7,140 bases of DNA from the NCBI GenBank assembly GCA_031290725.1, contig JAITMZ010000162.1, positions 1 through 7,140 on the forward strand, given 5' to 3'. The notes under the pieces are model-generated. The model was not told where the DNA came from. It ran no database searches and saw only the letters and a program-made list of their open reading frames with translations. Below are positions 1 to 6,315 of the stretch, one piece after another. The position numbers were made by a program, and so were the translations under genes. The DNA comes from Spirochaetaceae bacterium (lineage in GTDB: Bacteria; Spirochaetota; Spirochaetia; Treponematales; Treponemataceae). The number at the start of each line of letters is the position of its first letter. Position 1 is the stretch's first letter.

Positions 1-1
1 G

Positions 2-1006
2 GCCCTAGCGGCGGGTGCCTCCGGGCGGGCGGGCGCTACGATTCGCGCAGTCTCTCCGGAGGTTTGGACGGAAAGCCCGGCATTTTCCGGCCTGTTCACG
101 GTTACAGAAGGACGGGCACTGTTATCCACGGCCCGGAGTGCCCTGCTGGGGAGCAAAATCGCGGGGGACTTGGGTCTGCATCCGGGGGACACGGTACGGC
201 TTATCACACTGCGGAAAAGCCTGACGGGGATGATGTTCCCTGGCACGGCACAATTTACCGTGGAAGGGATACTGTCGTCCGGGTATCAGGAGCTGGACGC
301 GCGGTGGGTGTTCATCCCGGTGGAGACGGGGTTCTCGCTCCTGTCTGACGAGGCATCGCGTACCACCATCGGCATCGAGACCGGCGACCCCTTCGCGCCG
401 TCTTTTGTGAGCACGCTGTACCGTCTGCGGGCTGTACTGCCGCCGGGGTATCGTTTGTATTCCTGGGACCGCATGAATGAGGCACAATTTGAAAACTTCG
501 CCTCCACCCGGACACTGCTGCTCTTTGTGGTGATATTGATCGTGCTGGTGGCGGTGGTGAATGTGTCGTCGGCGTTGGTGATACTGGCAATCGAGCGGCG
601 GCGGGAAATCGCCATCCTCAAAAGCCTGGGGGCCAGTGCAGAGGGGATTTCCCTCGCCTTTTTGCTCACGGGACTCTTCGCGGGACTGTGCGGCGCGATT
701 CTGGGGGTGCCGGTGGGGCTGTTGTGCGCGATAAATGTGAACGAAATTATCGTTTTTATCGAAAAAGTGGTTAACATTTTCGCGCGTTTTGTGTATACTC
801 TGAGCTGGAGCGCTTCCCGTGGGGATTTTATAGTCGTACATCTGCTTGACCCGGCATACTATTTGGACAAAATTCCGGTGGTCATCCCGTTCACGTCGCT
901 GTTTGTCATCACCGCGGGGACTTTGGCGCTTTCGGTGCTGGTTTCGGTGTATCCGGCGTCACGGGCAGGGCACGAACGCCCGATTTGGACGCTGCGGAAG
1001 ATTTAA
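2..1006 (+). CDS. LolC/LolE-family lipoprotein-releasing ABC transporter permease, 5'-truncated by the window edge
   Basis: The reading frame is open from base 2, so this is the C-terminal 334 residues of a gene that starts outside the window; the family is usually about 400 residues. Lol permeases sit in the inner membrane and, with the ATPase LolD, extract lipoproteins for transfer to the outer membrane. The fragment starts in the periplasmic (MacB_PCD-type) domain, with GSKIAGDLGLHPGDTVRLI near residues 49-67. It then has three membrane segments at about 171-197, 216-243 and 292-318, matching the last three helices of the four-helix FtsX/LolCE layout. Between the first two lies the family's cytoplasmic coupling motif ERRREIAILKSLGAS (about 198-212). 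The first membrane helix is missing. LolC and LolE cannot be told apart here. The in-frame TTG at 170 is an internal Leu codon, not a start. A promoter-like sequence lies inside the gene at 771-799. Family confidence is high; the exact paralogue is unknown. Confidence 0.88.
   Translation, partial: ALAAGASGRAGATIRAVSPEVWTESPAFSGLFTVTEGRALLSTARSALLGSKIAGDLGLHPGDTVRLITLRKSLTGMMFPGTAQFTVEGILSSGYQELDARWVFIPVETGFSLLSDEASRTTIGIETGDPFAPSFVSTLYRLRAVLPPGYRLYSWDRMNEAQFENFASTRTLLLFVVILIVLVAVVNVSSALVILAIERRREIAILKSLGASAEGISLAFLLTGLFAGLCGAILGVPVGLLCAINVNEIIVFIEKVVNIFARFVYTLSWSASRGDFIVVHLLDPAYYLDKIPVVIPFTSLFVITAGTLALSVLVSVYPASRAGHERPIWTLRKI
771..799 (+). promoter_or_regulatory. Possible internal sigma-70 promoter within the lol permease gene
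   Basis: TTAACA (771-776) and TATACT (794-799) are separated by exactly 17 bases, close to the TTGACA-17-TATAAT consensus. The site lies in a locally AT-rich patch of the permease coding region and points towards mcsA. Transcription would start near 806 and give a leader of about 300 nt for mcsA-mcsB-clpC. The bases also encode plausible protein (VNIFARFVYT), so a chance match is possible. Confidence 0.35.
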
Positions 1007-1010
1007 AATG

Positions 1011-1028
1011 TAATTGCGTATGCAATTA
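1011..1028 (+). repeat. Perfect inverted repeat just after the permease stop codon (weak terminator or operator)
   Basis: TAATTGC, loop GTAT, GCAATTA: a perfect 7-bp dyad four bases after the permease stop codon. As RNA it is a small AT-rich hairpin followed by TTGTATTTG, a poor U-tract, so it could be a weak terminator. As DNA it could be an operator for a dimeric regulator in front of mcsA. It does not match CIRCE (HrcA) or the CtsR heptad repeat. Confidence 0.4.
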
Positions 1029-1055
1029 TTGTATTTGAGATATGCGAATGCGAAA

Positions 1056-1089
1056 CACTTCGAAAAATTCAATCGAGTTTTTTGAAGTG
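1056..1089 (+). promoter_or_regulatory. Long leader hairpin directly upstream of the mcsA ribosome binding site
   Basis: Arm CACTTCGAAAAATTC (1056-1070) pairs with 1075-1089 over 15 bp around a 4-base AATC loop. There are four G-C, nine A-U and two G-U pairs. Both wobbles pair only in the plus-strand RNA; on the minus strand they would be C/A mismatches, which points to a plus-strand RNA structure. The stem ends four bases before the mcsA Shine-Dalgarno (1094-1097), and no U-run follows, so it is not a typical terminator. A role in translation control of the mcsA-mcsB-clpC mRNA, possibly temperature-dependent, is inference. Confidence 0.5.
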
Positions 1090-1102
1090 CCCTGGAGCTG
1101 AT

Positions 1103-1630
1103 ATGAAATGTGCTATCTGTAAAACGAGAGACGCGGTTATCTGCCTGCATCAAATGCTTTTTGGCGTGCAGAACGAGATCCACATCTGCGAAGAATGTGC
1201 CCAACAGCGGGGCATCCAGGTCCACGGCGACAAGTTGGAGCTGTCCTTTGGCCACATCATCAACGAGATCCGGAATGCGGTGAACATGGTGCAGCAAAAG
1301 CTGGATTCCCGTGCCTGCCCGGTGTGCGCTACCAGTTTGTATCAATTAAAGAAAAACCGCTCCGTCGGCTGTCCCGAATGTTATCACTTTTTCCACGACG
1401 ACATCAAGCAGCTCATGGACCAATCGGGGATTTTGGGAGCCTATTCCGGGGATCTTCCCCAGCGGTTGGCCCAATCCCGGTCGTCCCTCACTGACCGGGT
1501 GGAGATACAGGGCAAGCTGGAAGAATCCATCGCCCGGGAAGACTACGAGCGGGCCGCCATGTACCGCGACCAACTGCGGGGCCTGGCAATTCATGATAAC
1601 GCCCCGGAACTGTCGGGGGGTGTGCGGTGA
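1103..1630 (+). CDS. mcsA: McsA-like zinc-finger/UVR-motif protein (activator of McsB)
   Basis: This is a 175-residue cytoplasmic protein, close to the usual McsA length (about 185). It carries two zinc-binding modules, each with two CxxC pairs: C3/C6 with C29/C32, and C72/C75 with C90/C93. A C-terminal UVR motif lies around residues 134-160 (GKLEESIAREDYERAAMYRD). In Firmicutes McsA binds and activates the arginine kinase McsB and helps target proteins to ClpCP. The ATG at 1103 is chosen because GGAG (1094-1097) sits five bases upstream; the in-frame TTG at 1082 lies inside the leader hairpin and has no such site. The stop overlaps the mcsB start by four bases (GTGA), which suggests translational coupling. 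If McsB here is inactive, McsA more likely acts as a structural partner or adaptor than as a kinase activator. Confidence 0.9.
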   Translation: MKCAICKTRDAVICLHQMLFGVQNEIHICEECAQQRGIQVHGDKLELSFGHIINEIRNAVNMVQQKLDSRACPVCATSLYQLKKNRSVGCPECYHFFHDDIKQLMDQSGILGAYSGDLPQRLAQSRSSLTDRVEIQGKLEESIAREDYERAAMYRDQLRGLAIHDNAPELSGGVR

Positions 1631-2778
1631 CCAGCCTTTCCGTCAACGGGTGGTACACCCAGGACGGCCCGGACAACGACGTGGTGATCTCCACGCGGCT
1701 CCGGTTGGCCCGAAATCTGGCGAGCTTTCCCTTTCCCCACCGGGAACGCGGCGAGGACGGTGAGCGGGTTTTATCCGCGGTGTTGGATTCCTTTGCCCAG
1801 GTGTCCGACCACGAATCCTGGCAGTCCAACCGGGTAGATTGCCTGCCCCCCCTTCGCCGGGGGCTGCTTATGGAGCGGGGGGTTTTGTCCAATTCGGATC
1901 AAAGTGAAAGCCCGCCCCCCCCTGCCGGCATTGTGCTCCGCGCCGACGGATGCCTGGCTTGCACCATAAACCAGGGGGACCATCTGCGGATTTCGGCCTT
2001 TGCTTCCGGCCTGAACACCGCCGACACCTGGGAGCTGTGTCACAACTTGGATGAGGAGTTGCAGCGGACACTCCAGTTCGCCGCATCCTATGAGACAGGC
2101 TTTCTGACATCGTCCCTGTTCGATGCGGGGAGCGGCATGAAAATCTCGGTACACGCCCACTTACCCGCCATCGAGCTGGCCGGTCAGGAAGCTTTCGCCC
2201 AATTTTTAAGCGCCATCAATGGCCGGGGCTTTGTGGCGGAGACGTATTACGGCCTTGCTCCCAACGGTATGCCCTTCGGTTCGTATTATCGTATCCGCAA
2301 CGCCAACAGCGTCGGCGGCACCGAATTCGACCAGATCGCGGCCCTGAATTCCACCGTAAAATACGTAGCCGCCATGGAACGCCGCTTCCGGGCGGAATTG
2401 CTGGAAGCCAGACCCACGATACTGCGGGACCGGGTGTACCGCGCCTTCGCCACAGTCAAATACAGCCGTTTCATGGAAGAACGGGAGGCGGCGATACTGT
2501 TGTCGGATATCAAGCTGGGGATAGACACGGGGATTATCACCTGGTCGGAGCCCCGGGCGGGCAGCCTTAACGCCCTGTTTTATCGCATCAAGCGGGCGCA
2601 CCTGGAAACGGTGATCCGATCGGGGAATTTCGCCTGGGAGCGGGACGTGGCAAACCAGGAAAACCTGCGAATCCAGCGGATGCGTACCCTGGTGATGCAG
2701 GACGCTCTGGACGGCCTGTTGATCCGGGGAACCGCACTGGAAGCTGCACGGAACACCACGCCGGAGATCAAGGAATAA
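1627..2778 (+). CDS. mcsB: McsB-family protein (ATP:guanido phosphotransferase fold), probably catalytically dead
   Basis: This 383-residue homologue of the protein arginine kinase McsB (about 360 residues) starts at GTG 1627 and overlaps mcsA by four bases. Family landmarks are clear: STRLRLARN (22-30), DHLRI (118-122), TGFLTSS (157-163), HLPAIEL (178-184), DRVYRAF (268-274) and LSDIKLGIDTGII (292-304). By recalled alignment to B. subtilis McsB, key catalytic positions are changed: the NEED motif is NQGD (115-118), Cys167 is Ser163, Glu212 is Leu210, Arg176 is Lys172 and Arg207 is Glu205. Arg24, Arg26, Arg29 and Arg121 remain. In the C-terminal domain the Arg-Asp pair of the phospho-arginine pocket is kept (R339, D340), but the following Arg is not obvious. 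The reading frame is intact across C and G runs at 1846-1922. Membership of the family is secure; loss of kinase activity is inferred, and a role as ClpC adaptor is speculation. Confidence 0.88.
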   Translation: MTSLSVNGWYTQDGPDNDVVISTRLRLARNLASFPFPHRERGEDGERVLSAVLDSFAQVSDHESWQSNRVDCLPPLRRGLLMERGVLSNSDQSESPPPPAGIVLRADGCLACTINQGDHLRISAFASGLNTADTWELCHNLDEELQRTLQFAASYETGFLTSSLFDAGSGMKISVHAHLPAIELAGQEAFAQFLSAINGRGFVAETYYGLAPNGMPFGSYYRIRNANSVGGTEFDQIAALNSTVKYVAAMERRFRAELLEARPTILRDRVYRAFATVKYSRFMEEREAAILLSDIKLGIDTGIITWSEPRAGSLNALFYRIKRAHLETVIRSGNFAWERDVANQENLRIQRMRTLVMQDALDGLLIRGTALEAARNTTPEIKE

Positions 2779-2780
2779 CC

Positions 2781-5342
2781 ATGCCAAAAAGTTTATCCCC
2801 CCGGGCACAGCGTTTAATTGCGATTTTGGCCCAAGACGAGGCTCGAAAGAGCGGTGCCGAGCAGCTTTTGCCCGAACACCTGCTTTTGGCCCTGCTGAAA
2901 AGCGCCGAAGGGCTGGGCTACCAGCTGTTCCAGCGGCTCAAGATCAATGTACTCAATCTACAGGTGGTTTTGGAGCGCAGCATCGTTACCCACACGGTGG
3001 CGGACAGCGACACCCTGGTGGACGTGCCCCCCTCCCGCCGGTTGAACGGCATCCTGGACGCCGCCTCTGAGGAATCCCAACTCCTCGGCCAGGATTACAT
3101 CGGCACGGAACATCTGGTGCTAGGCATGATTCGCGAGGAACAGAGCGTCACCAACCGCTTTTTCCGGGGTGCCAACCTCCGTTTTGACGACCTGCGCCGG
3201 CTGGCCGCAGAGATCGCCGCAAAAAACCCCTCCTCGGCGGCTTACGGCGCAGACCTGTTCCAGGACAGCTCCGACGGCCAATTATCAGGGGAGGGCGCCC
3301 AGACCGCACCGCAGAGCAGACGGAAGCGGCAGGGCATCCTGGCGGAATTCAGCCGGGACTTGACGGAACTGGCCCGCGCCGGTACCATCGACCCGGTGGT
3401 GGGACGGGATCGGGAGATCAAGCGGGTACTGCAAATCCTGTCCCGGCGCACCAAGAATAACCCGGTGCTCATCGGCGATCCCGGGGTGGGCAAAACCGCC
3501 ATTGCCGAGGGGATTGCGCTGCGCATCGTCTCGGGAGCCGTGCCGCCCAACATCGCGGAGAAACGGCTCCTCACGCTGGATCTGGCGCTGATCATCGCGG
3601 GCACCAAATATCGCGGGGAATTTGAAGAGCGGATTAAGCGGATCATCAAGGAAATCGCCGAGGAAAAGAACATCATCCTGTTCATCGACGAACTCCATAC
3701 GATTATCGGGGCGGGAAGCGCGGAGGGCACCATGGACGCCTCCAACATGCTCAAACCCGCCCTGGCCCGGGGCGAATTACAATGCATCGGCGCCACCACC
3801 CTGGCGGAATACCGAAAGTACTTCGAGCGGGACGCTGCCTTGGAACGGCGTTTCCAGATAGTTCAGGTGAACGAACCCAGCGATGAGGAGACCAAGCTCA
3901 TCCTGGAGGGTATCAAAAAAAAATACGAGAATTACCACGGCGTGTGCTACGACAGCGAGGTAATTGACGCCATCGTCCGTTTTGCCCGGCGCTACCTGTC
4001 GGAGCGCTACTTCCCGGACAAGGCCATCGACATCCTGGACGAAGCAGGGGCCATGAAGCGCATTGAGGACGACGACCGCCCCCCGGAAATTGAGGCATTC
4101 GAGAAACAGATCGCCGCGCTGAACGAAGAAAAGCAGAACGCGGTACAGGCCCAGAATTTCGAGCTTGCTGCGGATTTGCGGGACCAGGCGAACGTCACCG
4201 CGCAAAAACTGGCGGCTTTCCGCCGGCGATGGCTCCAGCATCGCGCAGCCCGGCAAAAACCGGTGACCGTCGCGGACGTCTGTGGGGTAATCGAAACCAT
4301 GACGGGCATTCCCGCCGCGCAGCTCGGTGCCGCAGACTCGGGGCGCCTGCTCCATATGGAAACGGAGATCCATAAAACCGTGGTTGGGCAGAACGAGGCG
4401 GTGGCGGCCATCGCCTCGTCCATTCGCCGAAGCCGCGCGGGGGTGTCCGCAGCCAACCGGCCCACGGGTTCTTTTGTGTTTCTGGGCCCTACCGGGGTGG
4501 GGAAAACACTGCTGGCCAAATCCCTGGCGGCTTTTCTGTTCGGCACGGAGAACGCCCTGATCCGCATCGATATGAGCGACTTCATGGAACGCCACAATAC
4601 AAGCCGCCTCACCGGAGCCCCCCCGGGCTATGTGGGTTACGAAGAAGGGGGCCTGCTCACCGAGAAAGTCCGCCGCAAGCCCTATTCGGTGATACTCTTT
4701 GACGAAGTCGAGAAGGCCCATCCGGACGTGTTCAACCTGCTTTTGCAATTGCTGGAAGAAGGCCAACTGGCGGACAATCTGGGACACACGGTGAGCTTCC
4801 GCAACACGGTGATCATCATGACCAGCAACGCCGGGGCGCGGGAAATCTCCGCGGATTCGCGCCTGGGGTTCAGCGCCTCCACAGAGCGGGTCATGCCCTA
4901 CGGCGAAATAAAAAAAAGCGCCGTCGCTGAGTTCAAAAAACTCGTCAGCCCTGAACTGTTGAACCGCATTGATGACATCATCGTGTTCAGCATCCTGTCC
5001 CCGGAGGAAGTGACGGCGATATTGGACCTGCGTTTGGCAGAACTGGCGGCTCGGCTGGCCGAGAAGAATCTCCGCCTGTCGGTGAAGGACGAAGCCAAGC
5101 GCTACCTGGCGGAACACGGCTATGACCCGGCAATGGGCGCTCGCCCTATGCGGCGGCTGATTCAGCAGGAGATTGAGGACCCCCTGGCGGGCAAACTCCT
5201 GGAAGGCGCGGGAAAGCCGGACGGTACGGTGGTCATCGGCTGCAAAGACGGTGGTCTCACGGTGGCGGTGCGGACCCGCCCCACTGCCGCGCCTGGGAGG
5301 GATTCCGCGCCTACTGTAAGCGCTGAACGGTGGTCTGGGTAG
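2781..5342 (+). CDS. clpC: ClpC-type Hsp100 AAA+ unfoldase (ATPase subunit of ClpCP protease)
   Basis: This 853-residue cytoplasmic unfoldase threads substrates into ClpP. The N-domain (about 5-145) has two Clp repeats, with E32 and E110 matching the phospho-arginine-binding glutamates of B. subtilis ClpC (E32, E106). AAA-1 has Walker A GDPGVGKT (232-239), Walker B ILFIDE (299-304) and arginine fingers R356/R357. A middle domain at about 435-482 carries a UVR-like coiled coil, a ClpC rather than ClpB hallmark. AAA-2 has Walker A GPTGVGKT (569-576), Walker B VILFDE (637-642) and sensor-2 GAR (786-788). LGF (695-697) sits where the ClpP-docking loop is expected. The last 25 or so residues are a low-complexity tail. 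The start is set by AAGGA (2770-2774), six bases upstream and inside the end of mcsB, so the three genes form one operon. All ATPase residues are intact, so it should be active. ClpP is not in the window. Confidence 0.96.
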   Translation: MPKSLSPRAQRLIAILAQDEARKSGAEQLLPEHLLLALLKSAEGLGYQLFQRLKINVLNLQVVLERSIVTHTVADSDTLVDVPPSRRLNGILDAASEESQLLGQDYIGTEHLVLGMIREEQSVTNRFFRGANLRFDDLRRLAAEIAAKNPSSAAYGADLFQDSSDGQLSGEGAQTAPQSRRKRQGILAEFSRDLTELARAGTIDPVVGRDREIKRVLQILSRRTKNNPVLIGDPGVGKTAIAEGIALRIVSGAVPPNIAEKRLLTLDLALIIAGTKYRGEFEERIKRIIKEIAEEKNIILFIDELHTIIGAGSAEGTMDASNMLKPALARGELQCIGATTLAEYRKYFERDAALERRFQIVQVNEPSDEETKLILEGIKKKYENYHGVCYDSEVIDAIVRFARRYLSERYFPDKAIDILDEAGAMKRIEDDDRPPEIEAFEKQIAALNEEKQNAVQAQNFELAADLRDQANVTAQKLAAFRRRWLQHRAARQKPVTVADVCGVIETMTGIPAAQLGAADSGRLLHMETEIHKTVVGQNEAVAAIASSIRRSRAGVSAANRPTGSFVFLGPTGVGKTLLAKSLAAFLFGTENALIRIDMSDFMERHNTSRLTGAPPGYVGYEEGGLLTEKVRRKPYSVILFDEVEKAHPDVFNLLLQLLEEGQLADNLGHTVSFRNTVIIMTSNAGAREISADSRLGFSASTERVMPYGEIKKSAVAEFKKLVSPELLNRIDDIIVFSILSPEEVTAILDLRLAELAARLAEKNLRLSVKDEAKRYLAEHGYDPAMGARPMRRLIQQEIEDPLAGKLLEGAGKPDGTVVIGCKDGGLTVAVRTRPTAAPGRDSAPTVSAERWSG

Positions 5343-5345
5343 GCA

Positions 5346-5379
5346 GGCGGGGACGGGCGTGTCCCTGAACGTCCTCGCC
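5346..5379 (+). terminator. Hairpin just after clpC, without a U-tract (doubtful terminator)
   Basis: GGCGGGGACG (5346-5355) pairs with CGTCCTCGCC (5370-5379) over 10 bp with one G-U, around a 14-base loop, four bases after the clpC stop. No T-run follows on the plus strand, so this is not a standard intrinsic terminator. It may protect the 3' end or work with Rho. The rest of the convergent gap (5343-5478) holds only the minus-strand terminator. Confidence 0.3.
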
Positions 5380-5386
5380 CGCGCAT

Positions 5387-5416
5387 AAAAAAAGCGGCCT
5401 CCGTCCCGGAGACCGC
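5387..5416 (-). terminator. Intrinsic terminator of the nuclease-like gene
   Basis: Read on the minus strand, GCGGTCTCCG, a 3-base loop and CGGAGGCCGC form a 10-bp stem followed by seven T (5393 down to 5387). The stem contains one U-G pair that becomes a C/A mismatch on the plus strand, so it is built to work in the minus direction. It lies 62 bases past the stop of the gene at 5479-6291. Confidence 0.8.
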
Positions 5417-5478
5417 CCCCGCGCCTCTCCAGCGCCCCTTCCCAGCGATCTTCGCCACCCCAGCGCCCCGCGCCGCCC

Positions 5479-6291
5479 CTACCAGGTCTTTGGCGTCCAG
5501 CCATCGGGCATGTCGACTTTTACCGTGTCGCCGGTGAGTTCAATGACGAAAAAGCCCTTGTCCATGGCATATTCCCGCGCCATCTTACTCATCTTTACGC
5601 CGGCCATTGCCCCATACAACCTGCGATTGACAAAAAGCGAGTTAGGCTCATGACGCAGGACATCCATCCGGGTTTCATGCTTGTCCACATCGCCCTGTGT
5701 CATCGTTGTTTTCACTTCCACCGCCATCGCGATGGTCCCGTTGACCAGCAGCATATCCACTTCCGTCAGCTTGCGTTTTGTTTTTTTGTCCTTCACCTTA
5801 TAGTTCTGAAATGAGCGGTCAAAATCAAGCCCAAGGGCATCGAATGTTTCAAGGAGATCAGAAGCCATCAGCCCTTCAGCCATGTCCCCCAGCGAATTAC
5901 CCACCCCGCCGAGGTTTGCAGACAATTTGTCTATCTGCGCGGTCGTTGCCTTGACGAGCAGCTCCGTCTCTTGAATCTGCTCGTCAGTCTTTTTCTGCGC
6001 CTCGGTTAGTTCCTTCTGCGACTCCCGTAGTTCTGCCATCCCCCGGTCATGCTCCGCCTTGCTTTCCTGCATACTGCGATCCCATGTTTCTTTGCTTTTC
6101 TGCATACTGCGATCCCATGTTTCCTTGCTTTCCTGGATACTGCGATCCCATGTTTCCTTGCTTTTCTGCATACTGCGATCCCATGTTTCCTTGCTTTCCT
6201 GGAACTTCTTGTCCGTCTCCTGGAACATCATCCAGACCTTCTCAAAGGTCAGGTCTGTCCCCGTCTGCCTCGATCGTGTTTCTAATGCCAT
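5479..6291 (-). CDS. Coiled-coil protein with C-terminal PD-(D/E)XK nuclease-like domain (DUF3782-like)
   Basis: This 270-residue predicted soluble protein has no signal peptide or membrane segment. Residues about 15-125 form a charged coiled coil whose core is an 11-residue repeat (SKETWDRSMQK type), four near-identical copies and one degenerate, then KELTEAQKKTDEQIQETELL. The C-terminal domain (about 130-265) has the PD-(D/E)XK layout: a helix with Glu (GDMAEGL, E139), EVD (D179), then VEVK (E192, K194), the usual metal-binding and catalytic residues. Architecture and motif resemble the DUF3782 family; the cellular role is unknown. The start at 6291 is chosen for GGAGG (6297-6301) five bases upstream. 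Upstream in-frame starts at 6474 and 6309 would place the start before or at the predicted transcription start. It is a single-gene unit with its own promoter and terminator, convergent with clpC. Nuclease fold is likely; the substrate is unknown. Confidence 0.82.
   Translation of the reverse strand: MALETRSRQTGTDLTFEKVWMMFQETDKKFQESKETWDRSMQKSKETWDRSIQESKETWDRSMQKSKETWDRSMQESKAEHDRGMAELRESQKELTEAQKKTDEQIQETELLVKATTAQIDKLSANLGGVGNSLGDMAEGLMASDLLETFDALGLDFDRSFQNYKVKDKKTKRKLTEVDMLLVNGTIAMAVEVKTTMTQGDVDKHETRMDVLRHEPNSLFVNRRLYGAMAGVKMSKMAREYAMDKGFFVIELTGDTVKVDMPDGWTPKTW
6026..6203 (-). repeat. 33-bp in-frame tandem repeats encoding a hendecad coiled coil
   Basis: Four contiguous 33-bp units (6059-6091, 6092-6124, 6125-6157, 6158-6190) differ at only a few bases. 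A partial unit follows at 6191-6203 and a degenerate one lies at 6026-6058. Each unit codes for 11 residues with Trp and Met/Ile four residues apart. Units alternate between QES and QKS starts, hinting at a 66-bp higher-order unit. There are no spacers, so this is not CRISPR. Confidence 0.95.
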
Positions 6292-6296
6292 AGATA

Positions 6297-6301
6297 CCTC
6301 C
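6297..6301 (-). promoter_or_regulatory. Ribosome binding site fixing the start of the nuclease-like gene
   Basis: GGAGG on the minus strand, five bases (TATCT) before the ATG at 6291. It is the strongest Shine-Dalgarno in this stretch and the reason to reject the longer open frame reaching 6474. Confidence 0.85.
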
Positions 6302-6315
6302 GTTACCATAGAGAG

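Noticed and set aside
122..841. Minus-strand open frames opposite the permease (122-841, 286-777)
   Set aside because: Low-complexity Arg/His/Pro-rich translations, antisense to a conserved membrane protein; shadows of GC-rich coding sequence.
1082..1102. TTG start for mcsA at 1082
   Set aside because: It lies within the leader hairpin and lacks a Shine-Dalgarno. The ATG at 1103 has GGAG at ideal spacing and starts right before the first CxxC.
1007..1102. CIRCE or CtsR operator upstream of mcsA
   Set aside because: Neither TTAGCACTC-N9-GAGTGCTAA nor the GGTCAAA direct repeat is present in the gap.
5394..5416. The GC-rich hairpin as a clpC terminator
   Set aside because: On the plus strand the A-run precedes the stem and a C-run follows, and the stem has a C/A mismatch. 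It fits the minus-strand gene instead.
3777..5504. 575-codon open frame on the minus strand opposite clpC
   Set aside because: It is antisense to a fully conserved ClpC, has no recognisable domain and reflects high GC with few stop codons.
6059..6203. Possible CRISPR array
   Set aside because: The 33-bp units are directly contiguous with no spacers and stay in frame in a coding sequence.
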